A stretch of DNA of 64,000 nt, taken from assembly GCA_965208945.1 (NCBI GenBank), contig OZ242366.1, forward strand, positions 2,914,001 to 2,978,000. Reading direction: 5' to 3'. Below the pieces are notes generated by a model that made no database searches, was not told the DNA's origin, and was given only the letters and a program-made list of their open reading frames with translations. Below are positions 1 to 8,724 of the stretch, piece by piece; the first letter of the stretch is position 1, and each line of letters starts with the position of its first letter. The stretch is from JAPPLB01 sp965208945. Lineage in GTDB: Bacteria; Acidobacteriota; Terriglobia; Bryobacterales; UBA6623. The translations under genes were made by a program, and so were the position numbers.

Positions 1-31
1 CAGCCTCCGCACAAGCTGGCCCGGCAGCGGC

Positions 32-110
32 AAGCCTGCATTTCTCACCACGCGGCGAGACGAAGTGTGTGAGAGGACCGTCAGGACAAGGCGCGAGCCG
101 CTGAGCGCCG
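32..110 (+). repeat. Dispersed TIR repeat, partial left half
   Basis: Left end of the dispersed repeat family (GCCTGCATTTCTCACCACGC followed by the GCGAG...GTGAGAGG...CGTCAGGAC...GCGCGAGCCGCT core). It breaks off before the central hairpin and runs into a CAACACGGCCTT junction, the same breakpoint type as the copy at 7935. The right half is absent. Confidence 0.8.
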
Positions 111-217
111 GCAACACGGCCTTGAAGATTTTCCACGAACCACGGTTATAAAGCGGCCGGGCCGCCGCCTCGTGAGAGGCAAGCGGCCCGGGTTGAAGGT
201 TGAACGGGTCTGGTCGT

Positions 218-3200
218 CTACCAGATGAAACGTCCGCTGAACTGGAGCTCGCGGCCGAAGTGCGTACGCAGCTTGCTGCTCACTTGGCCGAAGGTGCCGG
301 CGTTGACGTTCGTCGAGGGATTGTTGGGCATGAAGCTGTTCGTGAGGTTGTAGGCTTCCATTCGAAACTCGAACTTCAGTTTCTCGGTGATTTCCGTAAC
401 CTTCGACAGGATGAAGTCCAGGTTCTGGAATCGCGGCCCGTGGACGCCGTCGACGAATCTCGGGTTCCCCCGCCGCGTGAACGCCGGCAGGCGCTCCCAG
501 GTGCAGCCCGAGGTGCAGCCCCGCCCCAGCACGTCATTCCTGAAGTAGATGCGCCGGAACCCGTCTCCGCCAGGCCCTCGCTGCGGGCTGCCGATCGCCG
601 GATCGGCGTGCATGATCGCGCCGCCGAAATCCAGGAACTGTCCGCCCTGGTAGACGAAGATCCCGCTGACTTGCCAGCCCCCGAGGACCTTTTGCGCGGC
701 GCCGCTGAGGTTGTTGCCGATCGGCTTTCCGTTCCCGAACGGCAGCTCGTAGATCCCCGCCAGCGTGAGCTTGTTGCGGCCGTTGCGATCACGGAGATAC
801 GTGAAGTTGCGGTCAATCTCATCCACCGAGTCGTAGAAGGTCTGCAGCCGCGAACGGTTGTAGTTGTAGCCCAGCAGGAAGTTGAAGCCGTTGGCGAACG
901 GCCGCTGCACCTGCAACTGGAAGGCGTTGTAACGCTCGCTGCGGGCGTTGACGCCCCGAATCTGGATCCCGTTGTTGAGGTAATGCGGATAGGGAACCAG
1001 AAGCTGCGAAACCCTCACCGTGCGCTGGTTTCGCAGCGGACCGGGCATGATGTCCTCGGGAAGTCCGAAGAACGGGTTGTCCACGCTGTCGTTGATCCGG
1101 CTGCCGTGCTGGAATCCGATCCGTGGATCGAGCAGGTTCGGCCGCCAGTTGAAGGGCTGGTTATGACCGAAGTTGGAGAAGAACGTGGCGTCGACCACGA
1201 TGCGGGCCATGATCTCCTGCTGGTAGGTGAAGTTGAAGCGGTCGTTGACGCCCGCGGTCCAGTCCTGGTTGAACCCGATCGCTTCGTTCGAGCCAACCGT
1301 TGCGAACCGGCCGAACTTCTGGCCGTTCGGTTCCGGCAGTGGGTTGGGGTGCTCGCCCCCGCTCGGGAATGGGTTCGAGAATACCGCCCTGGGCGTCCCG
1401 TTGATCGAGCTCAGGGGCTGCCCTTGGATCTCGAAGCCGGGATACGGCGTGCTGCCCAGGATGCCCAGCGCGCTGCGCTCCTGGACCGGCGGGGTCGCGT
1501 AGCGGGCGTAGCCGATCCGCAGCGCGCTGCGGTCGTTCAACCGGATCGCGATGCCGGCGCGCGGCAGGAACACGTTCTTTTGCCCGATCCACGTGCGGCG
1601 GTTGTTCGAGTCGGTGAAGAGCCAGGCGCCGCTGATGTCGAGCGGCCGGGTTCTCATCGCGAGAATGTCATCGGCAATCGGCCCCATCGCCGACTGGATT
1701 TCCGGCAGGGCCTGGCTGAAGTCGATGGTTCGCGACAGGCGGTTCTCCGGATCGAGCATCGGCGTCTCGTATTCGTAGCGCAGCCCCAGGTTCAGGGTGA
1801 CCTTCTGGTTCACCTTGAAGTCGTCCTGCACGTAGAAGCCGTAGACGTCGACGCGCGGCCGGTTGATGGCGACCGTGCGGGCGCGCGAATAGCCGTCATC
1901 GCTCATGACGCCCAACACCATTGACGCCCAGGCGTGACCGAGGGCGCCCGTGTTCGGGCTGTTGATTGTATCCGCCGTGGCCTCCGGCCTGAACCGGAAG
2001 CGCATGCCGCGCGGGCGCCCCGCCAGCACGAGCTGTTTCCGGAACTGCCCGCCGTACTTCAGATAGTGGCGGCCGGCCTGCTTCGAGAGCTTACCTTCCA
2101 TGTTCCAGGTCGACGGCTCCTGGTACCAGAAACCCGAGCGGCCGAAGGAAGTGTTGCCGTCGGCCCGCACGTTGATTTCAGGGAAGTGCACCGCCGGGAT
2201 GTCGCGCACGTGCGAGGCATACCACTGACTGCCGGGCCACAACTCGGCCAGACCCTCTTCGCCGATCTCCGACGGTGGCGTCGAGAACGAGTCGACGATC
2301 TTCATCCATGAGGCGCGCACGTTCACCACGGTGGTCGGATTCACGGTCCACACGACGTCGCCGGACGCCTGGACGCTGTTGCGCTCGCTGCCCTGGCGGC
2401 GCTGCGCCACCGAGCCCGAATAGTCCGGCTCGCTCTGGATGGTATGGAAGCGGCTCAAGCGCCCGAAAACCTTGACGTTGTCGCTGACGTTCCAGTCCGT
2501 GCGGTTCGTCAGGTTCCAGTACTCGAACCGGATCGGGAACACGATCCGGAAGTTGTTCGCGCCGGAGGCGTTGTCGCCCGGGTTGTTGGGGGACCACGTC
2601 TTTCCCAGCACCGTCTGCGAGGTCGGATCGATGCGCGACTGCGGAATCGTGTTGTTGGCGAACGGCATGCGGTTGTCGCCATTTGGATCGGTGGTCCACG
2701 GATCGTGGATGACCCGCAGGCCGCCGGAGCGGTTGAAGCTCTGCGAGAAGTCGCCCGTGCGCTCGAGCTGCCGCGGCAGCGTCTGGTTCACGGTCGAGGG
2801 CGAACGGACATCCTGCCCCTCGTATGAAATGTAGTTGAAGACCCGGTTCTTGACGATCGGATTGCCCGAGCTGACCCCCCAGACGTTTCTGCGGGCGACG
2901 CTCGGGTTACTCGTCAATGCGTTCGGGCGGGCGTTGATCGCCGGGTTGCGGCCGAAGAAGTAGCCCGTGCCGTGCCAGTCGTTCGTGCCGCTCCTCATCT
3001 GCACCGAAACGATTCCGCCGGCGCTGTGGCCGTACTCGGCGTCGGTGGCGTTCTGTTGCACGTTGACTTCGGAAACGGCGTCCATCGGGGGCGCGTAGAC
3101 GCCCTTGGCGCCGACAAGCTGCGGAACGCCGTCCATCAGGACGTTGTTCTTGAACCGGGTGTTGCCGCCGACATCCAACTGGCTCATGGCCCAGTGGTGG

Positions 3201-3754
3201 TAGGGCGCGTTCTCGGCGCCGCCGCGGTAGTTCACCGCCGGGTCGAGCGCCGCCAGCATGTAGGGATTCCGGTTCAGCAGTGGAAGTTCCTGCGACATTT
3301 TCGTGTCGATGGTCGTCTCCATCGTCGTGGTCGTGAACTGCACGGCGACGGGAGCCTCTTCCACGGTTACGGTCTCCGCGACGGCGCCCACCTGCATCGT
3401 GGCGTTCACGGTGATGTCGGCGCGCGTCTGGATAAGAATGTTCTGTTGCTCGAAGGTCCGGAAGCCTTCCAGCTCGACTCTGACGGTGTAGGTTCCGGGA
3501 ATCACGAAGTCGAACAGGTATTGACCGACTTCATTGGTGGAAGTCACGGTCGAGACAGTGGTGTTGTCGTTCGTGAGACTCACGCTGGCGCCGGGAATGA
3601 CGGCGCCGCTGGCGTCGGTGACGGTTCCCGTCACTTTGCCGCGAAGATCCTGTGCCTGTAGATCGGCGGTCCACATCGCCGCCATCAAAAGGCAACTGAT
3701 GAAGAGAAGAAAACGGCTTGCTTTTCCCCCTCCGTGTCTAAAGCTGATGGTCAT
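218..3754 (-). CDS. TonB-dependent receptor, Oar-like, with carboxypeptidase-regulatory N-terminus
   Basis: Outer-membrane beta-barrel receptor of about 1,178 residues. I chose the ATG at 3754 because AAGGAGA lies just upstream and the next residues form a signal peptide (positively charged start, then FLLFISCLLMAAMW, cleavage near LQAQ). Residues about 35-115 form a carboxypeptidase-regulatory-like beta-sandwich (GTVTDASGAVIPGASVSLTN...GQYLFDFVIPGTYTVRVE), followed by a plug region (GGNTRFKNNVLMDGVPQLVG) and a long barrel ending in a terminal aromatic (FSGRFIW), as outer-membrane barrels do. This architecture is typical of the large Oar/SusC-like receptors expanded in Acidobacteriota. The ligand cannot be read from sequence. 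No TonB-system partner is adjacent. A frame extending upstream of 3754 lacks an RBS and would bury the signal peptide. Confidence 0.93.
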   Translation of the reverse strand: MTISFRHGGGKASRFLLFISCLLMAAMWTADLQAQDLRGKVTGTVTDASGAVIPGASVSLTNDNTTVSTVTSTNEVGQYLFDFVIPGTYTVRVELEGFRTFEQQNILIQTRADITVNATMQVGAVAETVTVEEAPVAVQFTTTTMETTIDTKMSQELPLLNRNPYMLAALDPAVNYRGGAENAPYHHWAMSQLDVGGNTRFKNNVLMDGVPQLVGAKGVYAPPMDAVSEVNVQQNATDAEYGHSAGGIVSVQMRSGTNDWHGTGYFFGRNPAINARPNALTSNPSVARRNVWGVSSGNPIVKNRVFNYISYEGQDVRSPSTVNQTLPRQLERTGDFSQSFNRSGGLRVIHDPWTTDPNGDNRMPFANNTIPQSRIDPTSQTVLGKTWSPNNPGDNASGANNFRIVFPIRFEYWNLTNRTDWNVSDNVKVFGRLSRFHTIQSEPDYSGSVAQRRQGSERNSVQASGDVVWTVNPTTVVNVRASWMKIVDSFSTPPSEIGEEGLAELWPGSQWYASHVRDIPAVHFPEINVRADGNTSFGRSGFWYQEPSTWNMEGKLSKQAGRHYLKYGGQFRKQLVLAGRPRGMRFRFRPEATADTINSPNTGALGHAWASMVLGVMSDDGYSRARTVAINRPRVDVYGFYVQDDFKVNQKVTLNLGLRYEYETPMLDPENRLSRTIDFSQALPEIQSAMGPIADDILAMRTRPLDISGAWLFTDSNNRRTWIGQKNVFLPRAGIAIRLNDRSALRIGYARYATPPVQERSALGILGSTPYPGFEIQGQPLSSINGTPRAVFSNPFPSGGEHPNPLPEPNGQKFGRFATVGSNEAIGFNQDWTAGVNDRFNFTYQQEIMARIVVDATFFSNFGHNQPFNWRPNLLDPRIGFQHGSRINDSVDNPFFGLPEDIMPGPLRNQRTVRVSQLLVPYPHYLNNGIQIRGVNARSERYNAFQLQVQRPFANGFNFLLGYNYNRSRLQTFYDSVDEIDRNFTYLRDRNGRNKLTLAGIYELPFGNGKPIGNNLSGAAQKVLGGWQVSGIFVYQGGQFLDFGGAIMHADPAIGSPQRGPGGDGFRRIYFRNDVLGRGCTSGCTWERLPAFTRRGNPRFVDGVHGPRFQNLDFILSKVTEITEKLKFEFRMEAYNLTNSFMPNNPSTNVNAGTFGQVSSKLRTHFGRELQFSGRFIW

Positions 3755-4519
3755 ATTTCTCCTTCGGTTGCGGGTTGTCCGAGTCGGCGCGGCAGCGTGA
3801 AAAGCCGTCACGCCTTCCTGGGTTGATCCTCATGACCGATTCGAACGTCCCGGCGCTGTTTGCCAGCCGTGAGCCGCACGCACCCATGGATTCACAGGAT
3901 TACACCTGCAAGCTCACAAGATGCCGTGACGATCGTCTTGGCCCGAAATGTAAGTAGTGGTAGAGTTCTCTGCCCGGTTCCCCCATACGATAGACCGGGC
4001 CATGTGTTGCCGCTCACAAAGAGCACCGGGCGGAGGCGCACGTACAGACACAATCGTCCCCACCAAGCTCAAATCTATTATGACACCGCTGTTTGGCAGG
4101 GTCAACGCTCTTTGTGCTCGATCGTACGAAAAATGAACCTGAACGGCTGCTTTAGCCTGCATTTCTCACCACGTGGCGAGGCGCGGGCGTGAGAGGACTG
4201 TCAGGACGAGGCGCGAATCGCTTGGCGAGCGCAGGTGTAACGCCCAAAATCGCCTCCTTCACCCCTCGGTTTACGAAATACGAGTCACGAAACACGGCCT
4301 TATGTGGCGGAGTTGCACCGAAACGGATTCAGGCGGAGCAGCTTTGACAAAGGGATGAGAGCCGAGGATGGCTCCGAGAGGCCCTCGGCAACGTGCTACA
4401 TTATCAGTACCGTTGGGCGAGGGCCGCTTCACCCCTCGCCTCGCTTGGCTCCCCGCCCGTTCCGTGAACGATCGCGCCGCTTCCGCCCCGGACATCGAGA
4501 TCCCAGGCCCGGAAACCTC
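3755..4519. other. Intergenic region with one partial repeat
   Basis: About 765 bp without a supportable gene. It holds the upstream region of the TonB receptor, a partial dispersed repeat at 4153-4239, and a degenerate CACGAA-type heptamer patch near 4273-4295 (ACGAAATACGAGTCACGAAACACGG is its core, split here only by substitutions). Short open frames here have neither RBS nor recognisable sequence. Confidence 0.6.
4153..4239 (+). repeat. Dispersed TIR repeat, partial left half
   Basis: Begins TAGCCTGCATTTCTCACCAC and follows the family consensus to GCGAGCGCAGGTGTA. It then stops just before the central hairpin, so only the left half is present. Confidence 0.8.
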
Positions 4520-4702
4520 TAGCCTGCATTTCTCACCACGTGGCGAGGCGAAGTGCGTGAGAGGGCCGTCAAGACGAGGCACGAGCTGCTTGGCGCGCGC
4601 AGGCGTACTTGAACAGTACTTTGAGCACGGCAAGCAAGCGTAACGAAGTCATGGCGGCCATATGGCGTGCTTCGACCGTCGGGTGGTGAGAAATGCAGGC
4701 TA
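4520..4702 (+). repeat. Dispersed TIR repeat, complete 183-bp copy
   Basis: Complete copy bounded by TAGCCTGCATTTCTCACCAC and its exact reverse complement, so both ends finish in TA. The central hairpin (CGTACT, loop TGAAC, AGTACT) lies near 4604-4620. The right end contains GGTGAGAAATG, and that ATG at 4693 is the start codon of scpA. GGCGTACTTGAACAGTA at 4602-4618 is an intact copy of the site used by the IS1111-type element at 35.3 kb. Confidence 0.93.
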
Positions 4703-5505
4703 ACGCTTCCAGCGAGCCCGTTCAGTCCGCGGACGCTTTCGGCGTGCGGCTTGACCAGTTCGAAGGGCCGCTCGACCTTTTGCTCAACCTCATCCGGCGG
4801 CAGAAGATCGACATCTCCGACATTCCGATCGCAAGCATCACCGAGCAGTACCTCGACTATCTGCGCCGGGCCGAGGAACTGAACATCGATCTGGGGGGCG
4901 AGTTCGTCTTCATGGCCGCGACCCTGATCCACATCAAGTCGCGGATGCTGCTGCCGTCCGACCCGCTCGTTCCCGAGGAAGAACAACAGGATCCGCGGGA
5001 CGAACTCGTCAAGCGGCTCATCGAGCACGAGAAGTTCGTGCAGGCGGCCCAGATGCTGCGCGAGAAGCGGCTCATCGAAGAGAATACCTGGACGCGTCCG
5101 GTTCTGGAACCCTTTCCCGATGTGGATGAGGAGCCCGAGTCGGCGGTCGGCGTCATCGACCTGGTCCGGACATTCGAGAAGGTCCTCGAACGCGCCAGGA
5201 ACCGGCCAACCTACGAGCTGGAGGGAGAAGACGTCACGGTCGCAAGCCGCATTCAATACCTCAAGAACCTTCTGCTTTCCGAGGATGGTGCTGTTTACCT
5301 GAGCGATGTGTTCGAGCGTCAACCCGGCCGCCGCGCCATGCTGGCCACGTTTCTCGCCTTGCTGGAACTCGTCCGCATGAGCGCCGTCGTGTTGCGCCAG
5401 AAGAAGCTTTTCGGCGAAATCGTGATCCGCAAGCACAAGATGTTCGACACCGTGTTCGCCCACGAACAGAGCTTTTACGACGTTGCGCGGGAGTACGGCG
5501 AGTGA
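4693..5505 (+). CDS. scpA: Segregation and condensation protein A
   Basis: Kleisin subunit of the bacterial SMC condensin; with ScpB it bridges SMC head domains and is needed for chromosome segregation. 270 residues, normal for the family. The N-terminal signature FGVRLDQFEGPLDLLLNLI begins at about residue 16, followed by the ID(I/L)xDIPIASITEQYL motif and the LHIKSRMLLP-like segment (about 75-85). A C-terminal winged-helix region follows (FLALLELVRMSAVVLRQ...FGEIVIR). Only the ATG at 4693 can start it: an in-frame TGA sits two codons upstream and the next usable codon (GTG, residue 18) is inside the signature. This ATG lies within the right terminal inverted repeat of the upstream mobile repeat, so residues MQA are repeat-encoded. 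It overlaps scpB by 4 bp. Confidence 0.96.
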   Translation: MQANASSEPVQSADAFGVRLDQFEGPLDLLLNLIRRQKIDISDIPIASITEQYLDYLRRAEELNIDLGGEFVFMAATLIHIKSRMLLPSDPLVPEEEQQDPRDELVKRLIEHEKFVQAAQMLREKRLIEENTWTRPVLEPFPDVDEEPESAVGVIDLVRTFEKVLERARNRPTYELEGEDVTVASRIQYLKNLLLSEDGAVYLSDVFERQPGRRAMLATFLALLELVRMSAVVLRQKKLFGEIVIRKHKMFDTVFAHEQSFYDVAREYGE

Positions 5506-6110
5506 GCGCCCAGCGGACACTTCCCGACATCGATCCTGAAGAGAACCGCCGCCGCGCATTGCTCGAGGCGATCATCTACGCGGCCGAGGAACCGCTCACG
5601 GCGGCCCAGATCGGCAAAGGCCTCGACATGCCGCAGGACCAAGTGGAAGCGGACTTGCATGCCTTGATGGAGGAATCGGCCTCCGACAAACGCGGCATCG
5701 AAATCCGCAAGGTAGCGAAAGGCTACAAGATGTCGACCAAGGCGGAGCATCATGACGGCGTTCGCAAGTTTGTCAAGACATTGCGTCCGAAGTTCAGGCT
5801 CTCGCTGCCGGCCTTGGAGACCCTGGCCGTGGTCGCTTACAAACAGCCGGTCACCATACCTGAGATCCAGGCGGTGCGCGGCGTCAACTCCACCGGAGTG
5901 GTCAGCACGCTGCTCAACCGCAAGCTCATCACGACCGCCGGCCGCAAAGCGGTCATCGGACGGCCGATGCAGTACCGGACGACGAAGGATTTCCTGATTC
6001 AGTTCGGGCTGAGCGACCTGACGGAGTTGCCGACGCTCAAGGAGTTGGAAGAACTGGGCCGGGCGGCTCTCGGCGAGATCGGCGAGAACGAGACAGCCGG
6101 CGACACTTAA
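5502..6110 (+). CDS. scpB: Segregation and condensation protein B
   Basis: Partner of ScpA in the SMC-ScpAB complex, 202 residues, built of two winged-helix domains. Recognisable segments are LEAIIYAAEEPLTAAQI (about 20-36), RKVAKGYKMSTK (about 68-79) and the family hallmark LSLPALETLAVVAYKQPVT, with the P-E-I-x-x-V-R-G-V-(D/N)S motif following at about 118-131. It starts at GTG 5502, overlapping the scpA stop (GTGA), so the two are translationally coupled. The TAA stop (6108-6110) lies in the first bases of a dispersed repeat, so the last natural codons may have been replaced. The conserved core ends well before the stop and looks intact. Confidence 0.95.
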   Translation: MSAQRTLPDIDPEENRRRALLEAIIYAAEEPLTAAQIGKGLDMPQDQVEADLHALMEESASDKRGIEIRKVAKGYKMSTKAEHHDGVRKFVKTLRPKFRLSLPALETLAVVAYKQPVTIPEIQAVRGVNSTGVVSTLLNRKLITTAGRKAVIGRPMQYRTTKDFLIQFGLSDLTELPTLKELEELGRAALGEIGENETAGDT

Positions 6111-6312
6111 CCTGCATTTCTCACCACGCGGCGAGGCGAAGTGGGTGAGAGGGCCGTCAGGACTAGGCGCAAGCCGGGCGGAGGAAAAGGCGCGAGCCGC
6201 TTGGCGCGCGCAGGCGTACTTGAACAGTACGTTGAGCACGGCAAGCAAGCGCAACGAAGTCCTGGCGGTCGTATCGCATGCTTTGACCGGCGGGTGGTGA
6301 GAAATGCAGACT
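6109..6312 (+). repeat. Dispersed TIR repeat, long subfamily copy (~204 bp)
   Basis: Complete copy with slightly decayed ends (TTAACCTGC... and ...ATGCAGACTA). It differs from the 183-bp form by about 22 extra bases after CGTCAGGACTAGGCGCAAG, a purine-rich GGCGGAGGAAAAGG insert shared with the copy at 18306. An intact IS target site lies at 6213-6229. The left end supplies the scpB stop codon. Confidence 0.9.
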
Positions 6313-6511
6313 AGGCGCAAGCCGGGCGGAGGAAAAAGGCGCGCGCAGGCGTAGCGGCCTTATCGCTTCCTGCGGCCCTCGAGTTGCGAAACACGCAACA
6401 CAGCCTTTCCGGTTCACCGGTCGCCAGATATTTCTTCTGGTGCGAACCAGGCCCCCTGCGCATGGTTTTCACGAATCACGAGACACGAATCACGAATCAC
6501 GGCCTTTTTTC
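6313..6511. other. Repeat-derived spacer with CACGAA heptamers
   Basis: Immediately after the complete copy, CTAGGCGCAAGCCGGGCGG plus AGGAAAAAGGCGCGCGCAGG repeats an internal part of the long subfamily, a partial second copy. From 6470 a run of 7-bp units (CACGAAT, CACGAGA, CACGAAT...) ends in CACGGCCTTTTTT, which leads directly into a right-end fragment of the dispersed repeat. No gene is seen. Confidence 0.6.
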
Positions 6512-6550
6512 GTGTTCTTCGACCGCCGGGTGGTGAGAAATGCAGGCTAG
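6512..6550 (+). repeat. Dispersed TIR repeat, right-end fragment
   Basis: Only the last about 39 bp are present (TTCGACCGCCGGGTGGTGAG then AAATGCAGGCTAG), fused to CACGGCCTTTTTTCG. The same fusion recurs at 36923 and 38152, so it is a dispersed composite rather than a one-off deletion. The terminal CTA gives the TAG stop of the minus-strand dipeptidase. Confidence 0.8.
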
Positions 6551-7758
6551 CGACCGGCTCCCTCGGTAATCTGCCGGAAAACGCGTAACAGGTTGCCGCC
6601 CAGGATTTTGCGGATTCTCTCTTCCGGATAGCCTTTGTCGACGAGCGCCTGCGTTACCCGTCCGTACTCGGCGATGCTGGTCATGCTCGCCCGCGAGTTG
6701 AGCCCGCCGCCGAAATCCGAACCGAGTGAGACGTGGTCCTCGCCGATCAACCGCACCGCGTAGTCGACCACCTCGACGAAACGGGAAATCGGCTCGACAA
6801 TTTCTTGCGGCGGGACGGTTCCGGGCTTCTGATAGCTGAGCCGGTAGCGGTTGACGATCTCCTCGTACCCGGCGTCGACAGCAAGCGGTGGCAAGGGGTC
6901 GGGTGATCCCGGCCGGTTGCGGTAGTGGTCAAAGAAGAGAGGGCTCCAGGTGTTCGGACTGAAGTGCACGGCCAGGATTCCGCCCTTGGCGGCCAGGGCC
7001 ATGAGCATCTCGTCGCTGGCATTGCCCGAATGGCGGGGATTGAAGGCCCGCATGCCCTGGTGAGTTGCGACGACCGGATGCTCGCTGAGCTCGACGATCT
7101 GCATCCAGGCATCCTGCGAGGCGTGCGCGAGATTGACGACCATCCCGAGGCGGTTCATCTCGCGCAGCAAGTCGCGTCCGCGCTGGTTGATTCCGTTCCA
7201 TTTCGGCGCGCAGCAGGATGAGTCGGCATAGCCGTTGGCCTGAGCGTTGTCGGCGAACTGGACCGAGCGCAGCCCAAGCCTGTGGAGGCTGCGAAGGACG
7301 TCGGGATCGCCGTCGAAATCAAAGGCGCCTTCCAGGTCCAGCACGGCGGCGATCTTGCCGGCGCGATGAATTCTCTCGACATCGCCGGCGGTCAGCGCCA
7401 CCTCGATGTCGGCATGGTTGTTGCGGATCTGCTGATGCGCCAGTTCGAGCAGCCGCAGGGTTTGCTTCACCTCGAGATGGCGCTTCGTGTATTCGGGCTC
7501 GACGTAGAGGTTCAGGAACAGTGCGTCGAGTCCGCCCTCTCGAGTCGTCGGCAGGTCGACGCCGATCCCGCTGACCGGCCCCGGAAGACGCTCCGCGATG
7601 TTCCCGCCGAGATAGAGCTGACGGTTGATGAAGTGAACGTGGGCGTCGAAGATGAACGCTTCTTCGTGCAGTCTGTTGGCCTGTTCGGAAAGTGGTTGTC
7701 CCGGAGCCGCCGAAATCGCGGCCGCGGCGAGCAATGCCAGATGCAGTGGAGTTCTCAA
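6547..7758 (-). CDS. Secreted M19-family (membrane) dipeptidase
   Basis: Metallo-dipeptidase of the renal dipeptidase (M19) family, 403 residues, exported by an N-terminal signal peptide (LHLALLAAAAISAAPG). It starts at TTG 7758 with a strong AGGAGG 7 nt upstream. M19 landmarks are the metal-binding IFDAHVHF segment near residue 37 (HxH here, where many members have HxD), VLDLEGAFDF, the RGRDLLREMNRLGMVVNLAHAS block, ATHQGMRAFNPRHSGNASDE, and a C-terminal HVSLGSDFGGG. Likely role: hydrolysis of dipeptides or other small amides in the periplasm. The TAG stop is contributed by a repeat fragment, so the natural C-terminus could have been slightly longer, although the domain appears complete. Confidence 0.9.
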   Translation of the reverse strand: MRTPLHLALLAAAAISAAPGQPLSEQANRLHEEAFIFDAHVHFINRQLYLGGNIAERLPGPVSGIGVDLPTTREGGLDALFLNLYVEPEYTKRHLEVKQTLRLLELAHQQIRNNHADIEVALTAGDVERIHRAGKIAAVLDLEGAFDFDGDPDVLRSLHRLGLRSVQFADNAQANGYADSSCCAPKWNGINQRGRDLLREMNRLGMVVNLAHASQDAWMQIVELSEHPVVATHQGMRAFNPRHSGNASDEMLMALAAKGGILAVHFSPNTWSPLFFDHYRNRPGSPDPLPPLAVDAGYEEIVNRYRLSYQKPGTVPPQEIVEPISRFVEVVDYAVRLIGEDHVSLGSDFGGGLNSRASMTSIAEYGRVTQALVDKGYPEERIRKILGGNLLRVFRQITEGAGR

Positions 7759-7934
7759 TGGTAGTCCTCCTGCCCGGATGAAACTCCGGACTCGAAAGAG
7801 CCTGAGAGGGCAGGCTCGACGCTACCACGCTCCGGACGAACGGTCAAGACACGGAGCCGCCCTGTCGGCGTAGCGGGAGAAGTGCTCTTGCTGAGCCGGG
7901 CGGAAGGCGAAGGAAAAAATTCCCGTTCGGCTCG

Positions 7935-8030
7935 GTCCTGCATGTCTCATCACGCGGCCGGCAAGGCGAAGTGCGTGAGAGGGCCGTCAGGACGAGGCGC
8001 GCGCAACACGGCGCGCGCAACACGGCCTTA
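7935..8030 (+). repeat. Dispersed TIR repeat, partial left half
   Basis: Degenerate left end (GTCCTGCATGTCTCATCACG) with the core up to GACGAGGCGCGCGCAACACGG. The GCGCGCAACACGG unit is then duplicated, and the copy ends in CGGCCTTAACG. The right half is missing. Confidence 0.7.
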
Positions 8031-8125
8031 ACGCAAGCTGCCCTGGAGTAACGGCCGTACCGCCTGCTTGGGTTTTTGGGTCACGAAACACGAATCACGG
8101 CTTTGTCGAAACAGGGCCTCTTGGT

Positions 8126-8150
8126 ACTGAAGCCCTTCAGTCTTTTTTTT
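8126..8150 (+). terminator. Terminator-like hairpin, dispersed type
   Basis: Perfect palindrome ACTGAAGCCCTTCAGT followed by C and eight T, with the shape of an intrinsic terminator. Similar hairpin-plus-T-tract elements embedded in related flanks occur at 37077 and 37356, so this is part of a repeat. No gene ends close upstream on the plus strand, so it may not terminate anything now. Confidence 0.5.
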
Positions 8151-8258
8151 CCGCCCCGGCCGGCATAGCATGAGGACAGCGATGCTGAAGATCGACTTAC
8201 CAGCGGCGCGGCGCTCGCTGTAGAGGCTGCTCCTCCACGAAGGCAATACGGCCTTCAG

Positions 8259-8335
8259 GGTTTTCACGAATCACGAAACACGAATCACGGCCTTTATGCT
8301 TTTCACGAAACACGAATCACGAAACACGGCCTTTA
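8259..8335. repeat. CACGAA-type 7-bp tandem units
   Basis: Two adjacent arrays of imperfect heptamers (CACGAAT / CACGAAA / CACGAAT), each led by CTTTT or GTTTT and closed by CACGGCCTTTAT. The unit is 7 bp with variation at the last two positions. The same arrays occur near 6470, 36880, 36990, 37210, 37610 and 38130. Confidence 0.65.
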
Positions 8336-8724
8336 TCGCCGTTCTTTTCGCCGTGGGTGCGCAAGGGACGCACGACAAAAAAACCGCCGCCCGGGCCGCC
8401 GTGCCCGCCGTCAAGTCACGGCTTCCCGGTTCTCTGCTGCCCACGATTGCCCACTATTGCCCGGAATTGCTCGGCTAAAAATATTGCCTCTGAGTCAATG
8501 TCGGCGCCCGGTCAGCCGTTCTCGGTGGGCCTCACGACAAGCGCCTTTTGCCGTGCTGTTCCCGCCGCCCTCCGGGCTGCTTTCGCTCCTGCCAACCACA
8601 AATGAAACCATGCCGAGAAAGGGGTACGTTCCATGTTGCGGCCACAGATGCGGAGCCAACCGTTATCATTGACCTGGACAAAGCGCCGCTCTCGATCGGG
8701 ACGCGGCCATGCGAGGTACGAAAT

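Larger units (their letters stand above)
7759..8724. other. Long intergenic region built of repeats
   Basis: About 965 bp with no supportable gene. It contains a partial dispersed repeat (7935-8030), CACGAA-type heptamer patches (about 8081-8103 and 8259-8335), a terminator-like hairpin (8126-8150), and near 8505-8540 a segment resembling one at 37890-37930 (TCAGCC.TTCTCGGT.GGCCTCACGAC). A frame opening at 8548 reads into the next gene but lacks family sequence before 8725. Confidence 0.6.

Noticed and set aside
200..1924. Long open frame antisense to the TonB receptor
   Set aside because: High-GC shadow of the receptor gene: no RBS, low-complexity Arg/Val/Glu-rich composition and no domain.
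8548..8724. Upstream extension of the first PLP-enzyme frame
   Set aside because: It would place a Cys/Arg-rich, non-homologous 59-residue segment before the twin-arginine signal; the start at 8725 is better.
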